A stretch of 64,000 nt of DNA from Ornithodoros turicata (lineage: Eukaryota > Arthropoda > Arachnida > Ixodida > Argasidae), in contig NC_088206.1 of assembly GCF_037126465.1 (NCBI RefSeq), forward strand, positions 25,732,790 through 25,796,789, in the 5' to 3' direction. The notes beneath the pieces are model-generated. The model saw only the letters and a list, made by a program, of their open reading frames with translations. It was not told where the DNA came from and did no database searches. Shown here one piece after another: positions 30,481-43,929 of the stretch (position 1 is its first letter; each line of letters opens with the position of its first letter). Both the position numbers and the translations under genes were made by a program.

Positions 30481-32345
30481 ACACAACAAATAAGCCCACC
30501 ACAACAGCAGTCACGGGGAACGCAGAACGATGCGACTGCTCCATCCGACAGCCAGGCAGAGAACTGACTTGTAATGGTGTTTTCTCCTTTATAAAGTCCC
30601 GCAGCTGCACCCCCTAGTGGTTACTTTCTGAACTAATCTCATGACAAAATTATTAAGAATCACGCCAGCGCTGCTCTGGTTTCCATGGCAGAAGAAGATA
30701 GCACATGGCGGGGATGCCTGGACAACAGCAACCAGCGCCCGACATGCACGGACATGCAAATCGCAAGCAAAGCGGGGACAAAGTTGGCGAAAGAATTAGT
30801 TACACAAAACATCAGCCACAAGGAGCGCAGAACGACACGTCCATTCCGTCCGACAGCCAGGCGCAGAACTGAATCGTAATGCTTTTTACTCCTTTATAAA
30901 GTCATGAATCTGTCCCTCTTGCGGTTGATTTCTGAACTAATTTAATCGCAAAATTGTTAAGAATTGTTCAAGCACTATTCCCATTGAGGGCAGCACTATC
31001 GACATCGTCAAGACAAGAATGTTCCTTGTCAAAAAAAAAATACAAATCTAGATGCGTCAACAGAGGAAAGCATGCATGTCGCGGCATGTCAGGAGCACTA
31101 ATACACGAGGGCACATCGCACGACTGCTGGGCAACAGAGGAAAGCAAACACAGACACACTTGAACAGAGTGGAAAGATGCTCACCATCATCAGACACATA
31201 CACTACATTCCCTCATTGTAAATCCACTCGTCACAAAATCCACCTGCATCGTCGAACACCATTCACCAGTAACGAACCACACATTCGCGCCCCATCAGAG
31301 GCAGACGGAACCCCACCGAGGCTACGCTCTTCCACTAATGGCCAACGCAATTGCTAGGAACAGAATTAACGCATCCACACCCGACAGTGTCCACGAGAGA
31401 AGTGAATCCTTGCGCCCCCTGCAGGCTTTGCTCATTGGTCGTGACGTCATCCTATTGTCTCAGGGCTACACTATTTTTTCCCACATGTCCAACCCATCGC
31501 CTCTGGACAAGGTCCATCTGAAACAATAGGGTCGCGGTATGACGTCATCATGCAGCTCCGTGGCTCAAGGACGCGTACGCTCTAGACAAGGGACCTGTTA
31601 TTTATTGAATCACCATCCCAAGATTATTTTTCTTTATTCTACTATAATGATTGCATAGGGAACTATTGTGGAAAAACACTATACGTGAGAGGTGATTGTA
31701 GGCATTAAGCATTTCATTCCCAAAGTCTTACTAAATGAGACTTATGAGTACAGGAACAAACATAATAATGGTTCAGCAAGACAGGTCCATCCCATCTGAG
31801 AGCCAGGCAGCTAACTGAATAATGACGCTTTGTTCATCCTGAATAAAGTCACACACCTGTCCCCCATGCGGTTACTCTCTGAACTAAATGAATCGCAAAA
31901 TTATTCAGAATCGTTCTAGCTCTACTCCCATTCAAGGCAGCACTATCAACATCGTCAAGAATGTTTCTTTTCAAAAAGGAAAAAAAAAAAACTACATGTA
32001 AAAGGAAAGCATGTCAGAACAAGTTCTGGGCATGTCAGCGCATGTTTGTCAGACAACAAGGGGGAAAAAAGCGAAAAGAAACACTTGAACAAAGCAGGAA
32101 ACCAGCATCAAACTATTTCTAAGCACACGCACTCCTCTTATTCAAAAACAGTGCTCATCATAAATCTGTCCAGGACAATACACACCATTTTTCTATTGCT
32201 ACACTTTTTTCCAGTAACGGTGAATTCATTGCTACAGACACCTGAAACACTGCGTGACGTCATCACATCCTGTCTGAAGACAGCGGCAAAGACAAACACT
32301 CCTATTATTTATTGAATCGCAAGGTTATTCCCTTTGTCCGACTCT
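30481..32345. repeat. Three imperfect direct repeats of about 200 bp
   Basis: A block with GACAGCCAGGCA, then CTTTATAAAGTC or GAATAAAGTC, GCGGTT and AAAATTATTAAGAATC recurs at about 30540, 30845 and 31795. The spacing is about 305 and 950 bp. The intervening DNA, including 30155-30480 with several TGACGTCA-type motifs, contains no recognised gene. Confidence 0.65.
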
Positions 32346-32950
32346 TAATGACGTTCACTTTGACAATAAAATTCAACAAAAACGCACCGTGCATGAATCT
32401 TGATCTTAGCGATTTTCACCCAAAGGCTCATCATGGTCATTAGAATCGCAACACCCGGCGTCGGGAACTTGGCGCCCCTATGGGCCGGCAGCAGCCGCAG
32501 TAGCGCCCTCCACTCATGGTTGGGTCGCCGCAGGAGGGAGACCCCCACGTATAGCTGTGCGTGGCTTTCCCGTGTCTGGGGAAACGGGGATCCTGGCAGT
32601 TGAGTGGACTCGGAGGTTGGTTTGGACCCTTCGGGGCCCCTCCGGGAAAACAACACACTGCTTTGGCCCCTGCTTCCCATAGTCGGGTGGTCCTGGAGGG
32701 CCCGGCCAGGGTTATTCAGCTAGTCGCCATCTCCCTTTTCATCACTTTCTCTTCCTTGGTCTCCTTCTTTCTCTCCCTTTCCTCTTTTCACCTTCTTTGT
32801 CGGCAAGCGTCAACCTTGGACAGTCTTTCACTCTCCAGAAGTGCACTTCGGTATAGTGTAGGCGTACCTGCTACTGCGTCAAACACGGTCCCCTGGTTGG
32901 GCTCCGTGGTGGGCGGCAGGACCCTTGCATCGAATTGTATTGTCACCTTT

Positions 32951-34176
32951 ATGGCTTCCTCTTCTTTAAAACCCCGAGATGGGAATCGGAAACGGTTCCG
33001 CACCGAGTACCAGCAAATTGATTTAAATACCTCAACACCCGAACCATGGTTTGCAAAGTTTCTGGTTGTCCACTCTAATGATGACACAAGGCCACTGTCA
33101 AAGGTATCTCCTTTTGTAATAGCGAAAGCACTTGGACAGCTGATAGGTAAAGAATACAATGCCAAGAAACTGGGCTCTGGAGATATCCAGGTCCATGTTG
33201 AAAAGCGAGAGCAAAGCAGTGCGCTTCTTTCACTGACAAGCATCAATGGGATATCTGTCACAGTAAGTTCACACCGGAGTCTCAACATTGTTAAAGGAGT
33301 AATTTCTGAGAGCGACCTCCTTGACTGTTCGGAATCGGAACTCCAAGAAGGCCTACAACAGCACGGTGTGGTAGGTGTGAAGCGAATAGTCATGCGTAGG
33401 GATGGGAAAGAAATCCCAACAAAGCACATCATCCTTTCTTTCAAGCTCCACAAGCTGCCAGACACAATCAAAGCCGGTTACCTCAGTTGCAATGTGAAGG
33501 CTTACATCCCAAATCCGAGTCGCTGTTACAAGTGCCAGCGGTTTGGCCACGGTACTCAGGTATGCCGTGGGCAGCCCGTCTGTGCTAAGTGCGCCGGCAA
33601 AGACCATTCGTCAGAGTCGTGCAGCAATGACTTTCAGTGTGCCAATTGCACCCTGTTTACTCCAGATCATGTCCTTGTTGGAAGGAGGAGAAACAGATCC
33701 TCAAGCTGAAAACGGAGCAAAATATCACATACAGTGCAGCAAAGGCACAATTGGCGTTCCCGAACAAAGGAACCTTCTCTGATGTGGTGCGCAGGGGAGT
33801 GGCACCACCCAGAGTATCGGTGGAGACCCAGACCTCTGGGGCTCCCCTCCACACTCCCCAACACAAAGAGAGGGACACTGAGGGTTCTCCTCCAGTGGCC
33901 TCTCAGACGAACAGCCAGGGAGATGCAATGTTAACCTCAGAGGAGGCTGTTGCATCCCCTTCCGTTTGGGACGGGATTGCCATGGGCCTGTCTCAAAACA
34001 CGAGTCAGAGCATGGATCTCGATGACGACGGCTGCTGCTCTCAGAAGTCGTCTTCGAGCCTACCAAGTCTTTCCATGGGCAAGGAACAGAGAGGGAAAAA
34101 AGCTGGCCGACGACGAGGAGGAAAAGCTAAGGAACAACAACAAAGGGTTCCTCCACCGAGAATACAAGCTCCTTAA
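32951..34176 (+). pseudogene. LINE ORF1 (gag-like, CCHC knuckles, frameshifted)
   Basis: The likely start is ATG 32951 (MASSSLKPRDGN). The middle is RRM-like, and the knuckles read CYKCQRFGHGTQVC and CAKCAGKDHSSESC, followed by a third, broken CANC. The first frame stops at 33709. The matching downstream part (CPCWKEEKQI.KLKTEQNITY, about 33680-33740) is in another frame, so one indel lies near 33650-33690. The acidic/proline-rich tail runs to 34176. The protein would coat the RNA and help bring it to the target site. Confidence 0.8.
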
Positions 34177-34270
34177 TCCCTCTGCATTCATGGACAGTTG
34201 TTCCACAAGGTCTTTACACCTTAGAGTAGTGGTTCAGTCCATATTCTTTTTCCTCTTCTGTACATTTCTT

Positions 34271-37200
34271 ATGAGTTCCCAGAGCATTATTCAGTGGAAC
34301 TGCCGGGGTTTGCTGAAAAATCTTGATGACGTCCATGATTTGGCAGACAAACATCATGCTACATTTGTTTCTGTCTCCAAGAAACAAATTTTATTCCAGA
34401 CACCCCTTTCCACCTCCGACGGTGGAACGTTTATCGTAAGGACCGAACGAACACGGCACGTGCTTCCGGAGGTGTGGCCATTCTCACGGCCAGAACACTT
34501 CCCACAACAGACGTTCCACTTTCCACAAATCTTCAGGCCATTGCTGTACAGATCTGCACTGACCGTGTAGTGACGGTATGCTCTTTATACCTACCGCCAT
34601 CAGTCAGGGTCGAACAGAGACAGCTTGAGGATCTTATTAATCAACTCCCATCGCCTTTTCTAGTACTGGGAGATTTCAATGCGCGTCATTTGCTCTGGGG
34701 TTGTTCGAAAGTTGACACCCGAGGTAAAATGTTTGAGAAATTATTAGCATCCTTGCCAATCTGCCTGCTCAATGCAGGAAACGCTACTCATGTTAATGCT
34801 GCTTCGCAGTCCTTTTCAGCCATTCATATTTCGCTGTGCAGTCCATCTGTATTTCAGGACATTTCATGGACAGTGGACGAAAACCCATATGGTAGCGATC
34901 ACTTCCCTGTCGTTTTAGAGATCAATCGACCATCAGGTGCAATTAAAACCCGCCCACCTTGTTGGAAGACACAGTTTGCAGACTGGAATCTCTTTAAACA
35001 AGAAGCCACACTTTCTATAGAGTCCCTCCTTGGGCTAAACATTAATGATACAAATAACTGTCACAGACATTCTTGTAAAAGCAGCAACCAAGTCCATTCC
35101 ACAGTCATCAGGTCAACTGCCCAGGCGTTGCAAGCCTTGGTGGTCAGAGGACTGTGGAAATACACGAAAAGAGCAGAACCGTGCTTGGGGCAGGTTCCGG
35201 CGGTATCCAACCCCAGCAAATCTACTGGCGTTTAAGAGAGCTCGAGCAAAAGCTAGGTGGACACGCCGACAAGCAAAGAGTGAATCATGGAAGGGTCTTG
35301 TCTCCTCCTTGAATAGCAGTACCCCAACTAAGGTTGTGTGGGATCGACTAAAAAAAATAAAGGGCAATTACACAAGCTTCACTATTCCCCTCTTGGAGAG
35401 GAATGGTGCGGTGTGCCAAACTTTAGAAGAACAGGCAGATGTGTTGGGAGAACACTTCCAGAGTGTTTCTTCCTCCTCTCACTACACCAGGCATTTCTTA
35501 AAAGTCAAAGATGATGCTGAGAAATTCAAAATCACATATGGCACCAGTGACAGCCATGCTTTTAATAAACCATTTTGTATGATGGAGCTGCTGCGTGCTG
35601 TGTCGTCTCCAAGACAAACAGCACCTGGGCCAGATCGAATCACGTACAGCATGTTGCAGCACTTATCAAAAACATCACTAGAAGTTCTCCTGCACTTTTT
35701 CAATTCAGTTTGGAATCAGGGTGAACTCCGATCTCCTTGGAAGGTGGCTACAGTCGTTCCACTTTTGAAGCCAGGGAAAGATCCTTCCAATGCATGTAGC
35801 TACAGGCCTATAGCCCTTACAAGTTGTGTAGGCAAAACCTTCGAGCGCATGGTTAACTGCCGCCTGATGTACTTCCTCGAACAACATGGATGTCTCGACA
35901 GGTATCAGTGCGGATTTAGAGCCGCCCACTCAACCACTGATCATCTGTTGCGGCTGGAAACTGTCATCAGGGAGGCGTTTGTCAGAAAACAGTATTGTAT
36001 ATCCATATTTTTTATCTACAAAAAGCATGCGATATGGCATGGCGATATGGTATCGTTCGTGACTTGTACAATTTCGGTGTACGCGGTCATATGCTCCGCT
36101 GCATCGCAAATTTTCTACAGGACAGAACTTTTTGAGTCCAGTTGGGCACATCACTCTCACGTTCTTTTATTCAGGAGAACGGTGTACCACAGGGTTCCGT
36201 TCTGAGCGTCACACTCTTCATAGTCAAAATGAACTCTATTGTTCACGCTATTCCGCCATCCGTCATGTACTCACTATACGTTGACGATGTTCAGATATCT
36301 TGTTCGTATACAAGCATTTCAAGATGTGAGAGACAACTCCAGCTCTGTGTGAACAAATTAGCAAAATAGTCATCTGAGAACGGGTTTAATTTCTCACCTG
36401 AGAAAACGGGGGAGGGGAATATAGGTTTATTGCAAAACAAAACAAAAAACGGTGAGAAAACGGTTTGCGTACCCTTCTCAAGAGTAAGGGGTATGTTTCC
36501 TGAGCCAGAACTTAAAATGAATGGCCAAGATATTACGGTCAAATCTGAGCATAAATTCCTGGGTATACTTTTTGACCGCAAGCTCACTTTCAACCCTCAC
36601 ATAAGGAACCTAAAAAGTAAATGTGGGTAATCTCTGAACATTCTCAAAATCTTGTCACATAGATCCTGGGGTGCATACCGTGAGGTTCTGCGCCGCATCT
36701 ACACATCTTGCATCCGTTCCAAGCTTGACTATGGATCTGTTGTGTACGGCTCTGCACGAAAGGCCGTCTTGAAAGCTCTAGACCCTGTCCACCACCAGGG
36801 ACTGCGACTGGTCTTGGGAGCGTTTCGCACATCGCCGGTCGAGAGTCTCTATGTGGAGTGCAACGAGTGGTCATTAGAAAGGCGGATATTTTACTTTGCC
36901 TCCACATATGCACTAAACGTACGAAGTTATCCACAGCACCCAGCTTTCTCTTGTGTTACTCAGACACGCTGCAAACAGTTATTTCTTAACAAACCGTCAT
37001 GTACACCTCCTTTCTACTTGCGAATCCTGCAGGAAATTGAAACAAACAGTTTTTCAGAGTACGATTCTACGCCTGTAGGAACTAGTGGGAGCATTGCTCC
37101 GTGGCAACCACCGCCCGAACACAATACATCTTTATTGCAGTACAAGAAACATGAAACCCCCACAGCCGTACTCCTGCAAGAGTTTCTGTCTATAAAAGAA

Positions 37201-38050
37201 GGTTTTGGGGACCACGTCGTATTTTACACAGATGGTTCTAGAACGGACACCGGTGTCTCATGTGCAATGGTTACGGACACGTCTTGCAGATCGATTGGCA
37301 CCGATTGGCAAACACAGCTTCCATTTTCACCGCAGAAGTCTATGGCATAATCTTGGCACTTAATCATATACTGCGACTTTCCATCAGGTCATCAGTTGTG
37401 TACACTGATTCGCTTAGTTGCCTGCAGGCTGTATGTAGCCTGCAACCACCAAAAAACCTGCTCGTTCTGCGAGCAAAACACCTGTCTAGCCGCATAAAAA
37501 ACAGAGGTCTCTCCTTGGCACTTTGCTGGGTGCCCAGCCACGTCGGGATACCCGGTAACGAGCTGGCGGACACAGCGGCTACCAACGCACTCTCAGGTGA
37601 CATAACCCCCTTTGACGTTCCAGCTCAGGATCTGAGGTCTGCCTTGCGTAGAGCAATTAATTTAAACTGGACAATTACTGGGACACACAGACAAATAATA
37701 AATTACACTTGATCAAGCGTAATGTAGGCAAGCATGCAAGAGTTTTTAAAGATAGGCTTTATGCAGTAGTCATGTCTCGGTTGCGTATCGGCCACACATT
37801 TCTCACACATGGTTTTTTAATCCTCCAGAAGGACCCACCTCAGTGTGTGCACTGTGTTGAACAGCTGTCTGTTCTTCACATTCTCATCAGCTGCCCCCTC
37901 CAGGAACATCATCGCCAAACTCATTTTTCTGAGTTCTACCGGTATAGAATCCCTCTTCACCCAGCCCTTTTGCTGAGCGATGAGCCGCTTGTCCGTTTTA
38001 GCAGTGTTTACAAGTTTTTTAGGGACACCGGATACCTTAGAGATATCTGA
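34271..38050 (+). pseudogene. LINE ORF2: AP endonuclease, reverse transcriptase, RNase H
   Basis: The endonuclease starts with IIQWNCRGLL at 34271 and includes LGDFNARH (about 34670) and GSDHFPV (about 34900). Reverse transcriptase has APGPDRITY (about 35630), YRPIALTSCVGK (about 35805), GFRAAHSTTDHLLR (about 35915), NGVPQGSVLS (about 36180) and YVDD (about 36280). RNase H motifs are YTDGSR (about 37225), AEVYGI, YTDSLS and PSHVGIPGNELAD (about 37540). The end has a CVHC...H knuckle (about 37850). At least four frameshifts and one stop break the frame, and motif A near 36015 is unreadable, so it is dead. The layout is that of the I clade. Confidence 0.85.
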
Positions 38051-38203
38051 ATTCACATACTTTTTAATGTTTATATCAGTTTTAAATTGATCGTCTTCTT
38101 TTAACTGGTAAATAGATCATGTCTCACAGTATTGGCGCATTATAGCCTCAGTTGCTCATGCGCCAGTAAAACCTCAATCCAATCAAATCCAGAATCACAA
38201 CAC

Positions 38204-40150
38204 TGCTCTCTCAAAATAATAAGTGAGACCACTCAACATCATCACCAGGCTTATGTAATACATGACCCTTTCTGTGCTCGTATACTCGTTGTCTGGGGCT
38301 ACACCTGCGAGCAAACAGGCACGAAAGCCTGGGGGCAAAGTTCCATTCGCGCACGACAAAGCACAAGACAGAACGCCTTTACGAGAACATGATTGCATTC
38401 CCACTATATTAATGATTTTCTATCTTGCATTGCAGTTTAGAAAAACTACTACAAAACTATAATTTTAGGAGCCTATTAAAATTCTACGTTCTATGGAAAC
38501 TATAATTGCCCTGTTACTTGGATCGCTATTAATCAAGCGCTCCAATTTTTTCTCTCTTCCCATTTCAGGCTACCGGGTCTTGTCATGCAGTGAAGCAGAC
38601 TCACATCCAAAATAATTAATTTACACTGAAGGTGCCATGCTTCAGGAATTCCTATCCTGCGCTCAGGTGCAAGTGTTTCTGCGCGAATACCTATAACAGC
38701 TTACTTCTTCTATCGAGCTCCTAACAACGTCTAACAAACAAGCAGAGAAACCCTCTTCTCATGAATTCAGCTTTACCATGCGACTTTCTTCTGCGCAAAA
38801 GCAGTGATTTGAGGAAAGAACAGCAAAAATTACGCGCACTTGTGCTGGAATTGCTATGGCTTCAAAAACTGAAGCATATGCTAATAAACTAAGAAAAAGA
38901 CACTCATGTCTGGTATCAGATAATTCTTGCATAATGATACTACATACACAACCGCATTGTCCCTTCGTAAAGAAAGCACAGGACAAGGGCACACAAATTC
39001 CTTTAAGCGAGAAGGAAAAGGCTTAAGACGGAGCGCTCAGGAATAATAGCACAGTCACCGGACATCGCTACGAAACTCAACGGCTAACACAAGATAACAA
39101 CAAGATAATAGCGGCGGGTAAAATTGCAACAGTGCTAAACAAGCCCCAACATGCCATGATGACGTCGCAAACCAGGAAAAAAGCACACATGCGCGCGCGC
39201 GCACAGCAGCTCAGGAATGCACAAGGAGAGGTGCTTTATTGGAATTTCTCCTCCACGCCCACATACCAGCATTTCTGCACAAATACTTATAACTGCATAC
39301 AGCTTACTCCATCAACATATCAAGCAAAGTGAATATTGACACTCAAAAACATATAACAAAAACAAACAAATTCCATTCTCATGAACTCTCCTCTGCCGAG
39401 CGGCTTTCTTCTGCTCTACCTGGATGCTGACTTTTTCCCCTCACCTACATTCTGGGTAAAAGCAGTGAAAGAAGAAGAACCGCGAAAAAGTACACGCATT
39501 TGTGCCCCAATAGCTGTAACTGCAAGAAACCGTAGCGCTAATAAACTGAGAAAAAGACACCCATTTCTGCCACCAGATAATTCTTGCATAATGCCACATA
39601 CACAGTCGCATTGCCCTTGCGTAAAGAAAGCACAGGACAGGGATACACAAATTTCCTTAAGTGAGCAGGGAAAAGGCTTAAGTCGAACCACTCAGGAATA
39701 ATCAGAGAATCACCGCTTATCGCTACGAAACTCAACGGCTAGCACAACATGACAGCAACAAGATATTAGCGAAGGGTAAAAATTGCAGCAAGAAAGACAC
39801 TACTGAACAAGTCCAGACATGCGACATCGTATACAAAATACTGCTCATCGGGGAAAAGGCCTAAGCCTGCGACAGAAAATCATACACGGGTGTGCCCTGT
39901 TACCCACTCCTAATAATAAAACTTCTGAAATCCATGCTAGGAAATCCACCCCTCAAATTCCAATCCTTTGAAATCCAAGCTGTCAAAATAAATCACAATG
40001 GGTCTATGCAGTCCAGTGTTAAGCATGGTTTTACGTGAGAAAATCAGTGTTTAAGAGGGTTACACTCCAGAATAACGAGTCTTTATGCAATTCTGTGTCG
40101 TATTCAGCATGTATCTCTTAATTATTCATTAATTTAATTAAGCCGGCAGT
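38204..40150. repeat. Tandem repeat with about 657-bp unit (two units at 38560-39870)
   Basis: Matching landmarks such as AGATAATTCTTGCATAATG occur at 38918 and 39575, 657 bases apart. Flanking text such as AGAAAGCACAGGACA and CGCTACGAAACTCAACGGCTA follows in both units. The unit edges are not sharp. No protein-coding gene is recognised; open frames in the two units are the same repeat. 39870-40150 is AT-rich and featureless. Confidence 0.7.
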
Positions 40151-40164
40151 TAAATTAATAATTT

Positions 40165-42904
40165 AATGATTATTAATTCGCCAGGCAGGCGTAAAGTAGT
40201 CCCGTAAACCATCTGGGCGGGTGTGCACTGCAGGTCCTCCTTGACGGTTGCCCTAAGGGACAGCAGGATGAGGGGGTGGGCGTCGGTCCAGGAAGCGGAG
40301 GATACAGACTTGAGGGCTGTTTTAATCCGGCGGTGTAAGCGTTCAACCATCCCGTTGGCTGCAGGGTAGTAAGCCGTTGTTCTTGTTCGGGATGTGCCGA
40401 GCAAGTTTGTCAGTTGAGTGAAAAGGGCGGACTCAAATTGCCGTCCGCGGTCCGTTGTGGCGACTGAGGGCACGCCAAAACGGGCGACCCAAGCTTGTAC
40501 GAAGGAGACAGCGACGGTGGCGGCTGTGATGTCGGGGAGACAGACGACCTCGTGCCAGCGCGTAAAGCGATCGGTCATTGTGGGGAGGTATCGATGGCCG
40601 TTAGATGAAGGCAGGGGATCGACAATGTCCAGGTGGATATGATCAAAGCGAGAGTCTGGTGGTAGGAACTGAGCTGGTGCGGTCTTGGTGTGCCGGGAAA
40701 CTTTGCATCGCTGGCACGGTATGCAGGAACGGACCCAACGCTTGATATCAGCTTGCATACGTGGCATAACTTCTGGGTGGCGAGGATCCCGGGGTGTGCC
40801 ATGGAGTGCAGCTGATCAAATATGGGTCGGCGAGCGGACCGAGGAAGAAATGGACGTGGGCTGCCGGTTGACAAGTCGCAGCAAATGGTACCTCCAACCC
40901 CTGGGAGAGGAATGTCTTGGAGTTGAAGGCTGGTCTTAGCAGAGGAACGGTAAAACTGGAACTCAACGTCCGAGCGCTGCAGGTCGGCTATGGCGGCGAA
41001 GGTTAACGGTGCGGACGAATCGCGGTTCAGTCCGGCAATACTGACACGGCTGAGGGCGTCAGCAACGGGGTTGCGAATGCCGGGTAGATGTCTGATGTCC
41101 GTTGTAAATTCAGACACGAATGAGAGGTGGCGCTGCTCTCTTGATGAATGATTCGTGCTCGGAGATTGGAAAGCGTAGACGAGCGGCTTGCGATCTGTGA
41201 AGATCGTGAAAGTTCGTCCTTCAAGAAAATGGCGAAAATAAAATGCTTCGTGCTCAGGTAGATGGCAAGCAGCTCACGACCAAAAGTGCTGTAGCGCGTT
41301 TCAGGGGGTCTCAACTTCCGGGAAAAGAAGCCAATGGGTTGCCAATCGGTATGGTCATCAGACATGTTCTGCTGCAGGACGGCTCCAACTGCGGTTGAAG
41401 ATGCGTCCACCATAAGACAGGTTGGCGCATCTGGGCGGGGGTGGGCGAGCAGCGTGGCGTGAGCTAAAGCCTGCTTGATGTTGTCGAAAGCTGCTATGGC
41501 GTGATCCGTCCAAGTGAGAGGTCGAGAAGATTGCGATTTGGTCGAGAGGAACTTCTCGAGGGGCAGGATGATCCCAGCACAGCGTGGGACAAATCGCCGG
41601 TAGAAGTCCGAGAAAATTGCGGAGCTTGCTGAGAGAAGCAAGACGGGGAAAATCGGAAATGACCTGGACTTTGGATGGACGAGGCTTGACGCCTTGAGAA
41701 GAGATATGGTGGCCCAGGAACTCAAGAGATGGAGCGCCAAATTGACTCTTCCTGGCGTTGATGATAATGCCATGGGCGGAAAGCCTGGAGAACAGTGCAC
41801 GTAGGTGATCGGCGTGTTCCTCGATGGATGAGCTGGCGACAAGAATGTCATCGATGTAAGCATATGCGAAAGGTAGACCACGGATGACCGAATCAATGAA
41901 GCGCTGAAAGGATTGTGCGGCATTGCGCAGCTTAAACGGCATCGAATAGACCAAATTGGGTAGTAATGGCCGTTTTGGGTATATCCTCCTCAGCGACGGA
42001 TATCTGATGATAAGCCCGGACTAGGTCTACCTTCGAAAAGATGGTGGCGCTATGAAGGAAGGCTGTAAAGTCGTGGACGTGGGGCACCGGGTATTGGTCG
42101 GGGATGGTAACTCGATTGAGAGCCCGATAGTCCCCACAGGGACGCCAATCACCTGTCTTCTTCGGCACCATGTGTAGCGCCGATGCCCAGCTGCTAGAAG
42201 AGGAACGAATAATTCCCATGTCAAGCATGTGGTTAAATTCTTCACGAGCGATCTTCAGCTTTTCCGGAGGCAGTCGGCGTGGTCGAGTAAACACAGGTGG
42301 TCCTTCAGTCTCGATGTGATAGACTACACGATGCATTACTGGCTTCGACCAGTCGGGTGGCCGGGTGAGTTTGGGGAAGTCCTTAAGAATGGCGCTGAAG
42401 GCATTGCTGGTGTCGTGATAAAAGGCAACACGTAAAGATGATAAGGAAGAACGTATGCCAGTGGCAGGTTAGTATTGGGGGTCAATGAGCTTGCGAGTGC
42501 GGATGTCGACCAAGAGGTGGTAGTTGTTCAAGAAGTCCGCGCCCAAAATTGGTTGGTTGACGTGGGCGACCAGAAACATCCAGCGGAATTCGCGCCGGAG
42601 ACAAGTTGAGCGTTAAAGAGCTCTGCGCGAATACGGGGATCTTCGAACCGTTCACGGCAGTAAGGTGGTACAGGGGGGATTGCCGACGGTCAGAGCTGGT
42701 CGCTGGGATAACGCTGACCTCTGCGCCAGTATCAACTAGGAAACGTCGGGTGGAGTTACGGTCGCGGATGTAGAAGAGGCGACTGGATGAGTGGCTTGGA
42801 CCATTTGTCGCCATTAATGGTCCGCCGGAGAGTTTTCCGCATTCCATGAGCACGGCAAGAGACAGTGGTACGCGTCTGCGCAGAGCCGACGATGGTACCA
42901 GCAA
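40165..42904 (-). pseudogene. pol: Gypsy pol: protease, reverse transcriptase, RNase H, integrase (truncated, frameshifted)
   Basis: The protease active site is LVDTGAEVSV near 42745. Reverse transcriptase carries [17 protein letters not shown] (about 42120), [13 protein letters not shown] (about 42020) and YIDD (about 41860). RNase H has the CLMVDASSTAVGAVL block near 41410. Integrase starts with a HPG block (about 40790), then C..C, the first catalytic Asp in HLDIVDPLP (about 40620), the second in TTDRGRQFES (about 40450) and a Glu in NGMVERLHRR (about 40355). Frames shift between reverse transcriptase, RNase H and integrase, and the integrase C-terminus is lost. Confidence 0.85.
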
Positions 42905-43056
42905 ATGGACGAGACTGGGCTCCGGTCTCTGGTGGTCGAGCGGCCGTTAGAAGGGCTACGTGGACTACTGCTTGGTCTTCGGCGTCGGGAGGTGCGGGGG
43001 TGACGAGGCTGTGCATGGGAAGCGGGAATAATGCTCGCGAGGCTCCGAAATTCGCG

Positions 43057-43701
43057 TCAGAGGTCGTCAACCTGAGAATGGGAGGTGCTTGGCGCGATCT
43101 GCGAAGCAGCATTGTTGTGGCTGCGGACATCAGGTGGAAGCAGTGACACCGCGGTTATGGCGGGAGATGGACTCGCCACCTCAACAACGGCGTCAGCGAG
43201 TGTAGCCAATTGGTCCAGTGTCATGTTGGAAGCTGTGGCCAGGACCATCTGCACATTTTGTGGCAGGCGTTGAAGAAAAAGCTCACGGAGCAGAGTGTCG
43301 TCCATGAACGCAGAATTGTCTCCGAGCAATTGCCGCATGCGCCGTAAAAGCTGGGTGGGACGTCGATCTCCCAGCTCCTCGGCCGAGAGGAGCTGTTGTA
43401 AACGCGAGCGGCTGGAAGCTGTTGTGCGCTGGAGGAGGGCTTTCTTGAGTTGGTCGTACGGTGTTGCGGGGGACGGGGTAGCTAGAACGTCATATACCTC
43501 GTCTGCTGCGGTTGGAGTAAGGGCAGAGATGACGTAGTAGAATTTTGTCTGATGGGATGTGACGCCGGCGAGGCTGAATTGGGCTTCCGCCTGGATGTAC
43601 CATACCCCGGGGTTTCGGTCGAAGTATTGCGGAAGTTTGACAGCAACAGCGGACAGCGAAGGCTGTGGGACTGAACTGGCTGAGGGTTCGTCGTGGGACA
43701 T
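43057..43701 (-). pseudogene. gag: Gypsy gag (CsRn1-type)
   Basis: Gag is about 215 residues from ATG 43701 (MSHDEPSASSV) and continues as a capsid-like domain with VKLPQYFDRNPGVWYIQAEA, then YYVISALTPTAADEVYDVL and YDQLKKALLQRT. This pattern is the family signature. A zinc knuckle is not obvious before the protease region, and a frame change separates gag from pol. A normal complement of catalytic domains follows, so the element was complete before truncation. Confidence 0.7.
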
Positions 43702-43744
43702 GGCTTCGCAAGGTCGGCGAATGTAGAAGTTCGGGTCACCAGAT

Positions 43745-43873
43745 TGTCGAGGCCTGGAGGCAAAGAGCAGACAAGAGCTCGGGTTCGTGCCAGAAGCTCG
43801 ACTGTTTATTCTGCCGCGGCGCGCTATGCTCGAGATGAACGGGATGGTCGATGACGATGACGGTGCCGCTACA
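43745..43873 (-). repeat. 5' LTR of Gypsy element with primer site
   Basis: The 129-bp LTR runs from TGTAGC to CGACA and contains AATAAA. The TGGTGACCCGAAC primer site is at about 43725-43741. The partner LTR is missing. Confidence 0.65.
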
Positions 43874-43929
43874 TGAGCACCCCTTCTACGCCAGAATACA
43901 AGACACAAAGAAAACATAACGTTTATTAT

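Larger units (their letters stand above)
32455..38190 (+). mobile_element. Nearly full-length I-type LINE
   Basis: The flanks are AGAATCGCAACAC (32442-32454) and AGAATCACAACAC (38191-38203), a 13-bp target duplication with one change. The 5.7-kb element has a GC-rich 5' leader, an ORF1 with zinc knuckles, and an ORF2 with endonuclease, reverse transcriptase and RNase H. The 3' end has an AATCC/AATCAAATCC-like tail. The reading frames are shifted in several places. Confidence 0.85.
40165..43873 (-). mobile_element. Gypsy element (CsRn1-like), 3'-truncated
   Basis: On the reverse strand a 129-bp LTR starts TGTAGCGGCACC and ends CTCGACA. A TGGTGACCCGAAC primer site follows, then gag, protease, reverse transcriptase, RNase H and integrase. 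The integrase breaks off at about 40175 into AT-rich DNA, and no 3' LTR is seen. The gag type and primer site point to the CsRn1 group. Confidence 0.85.
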
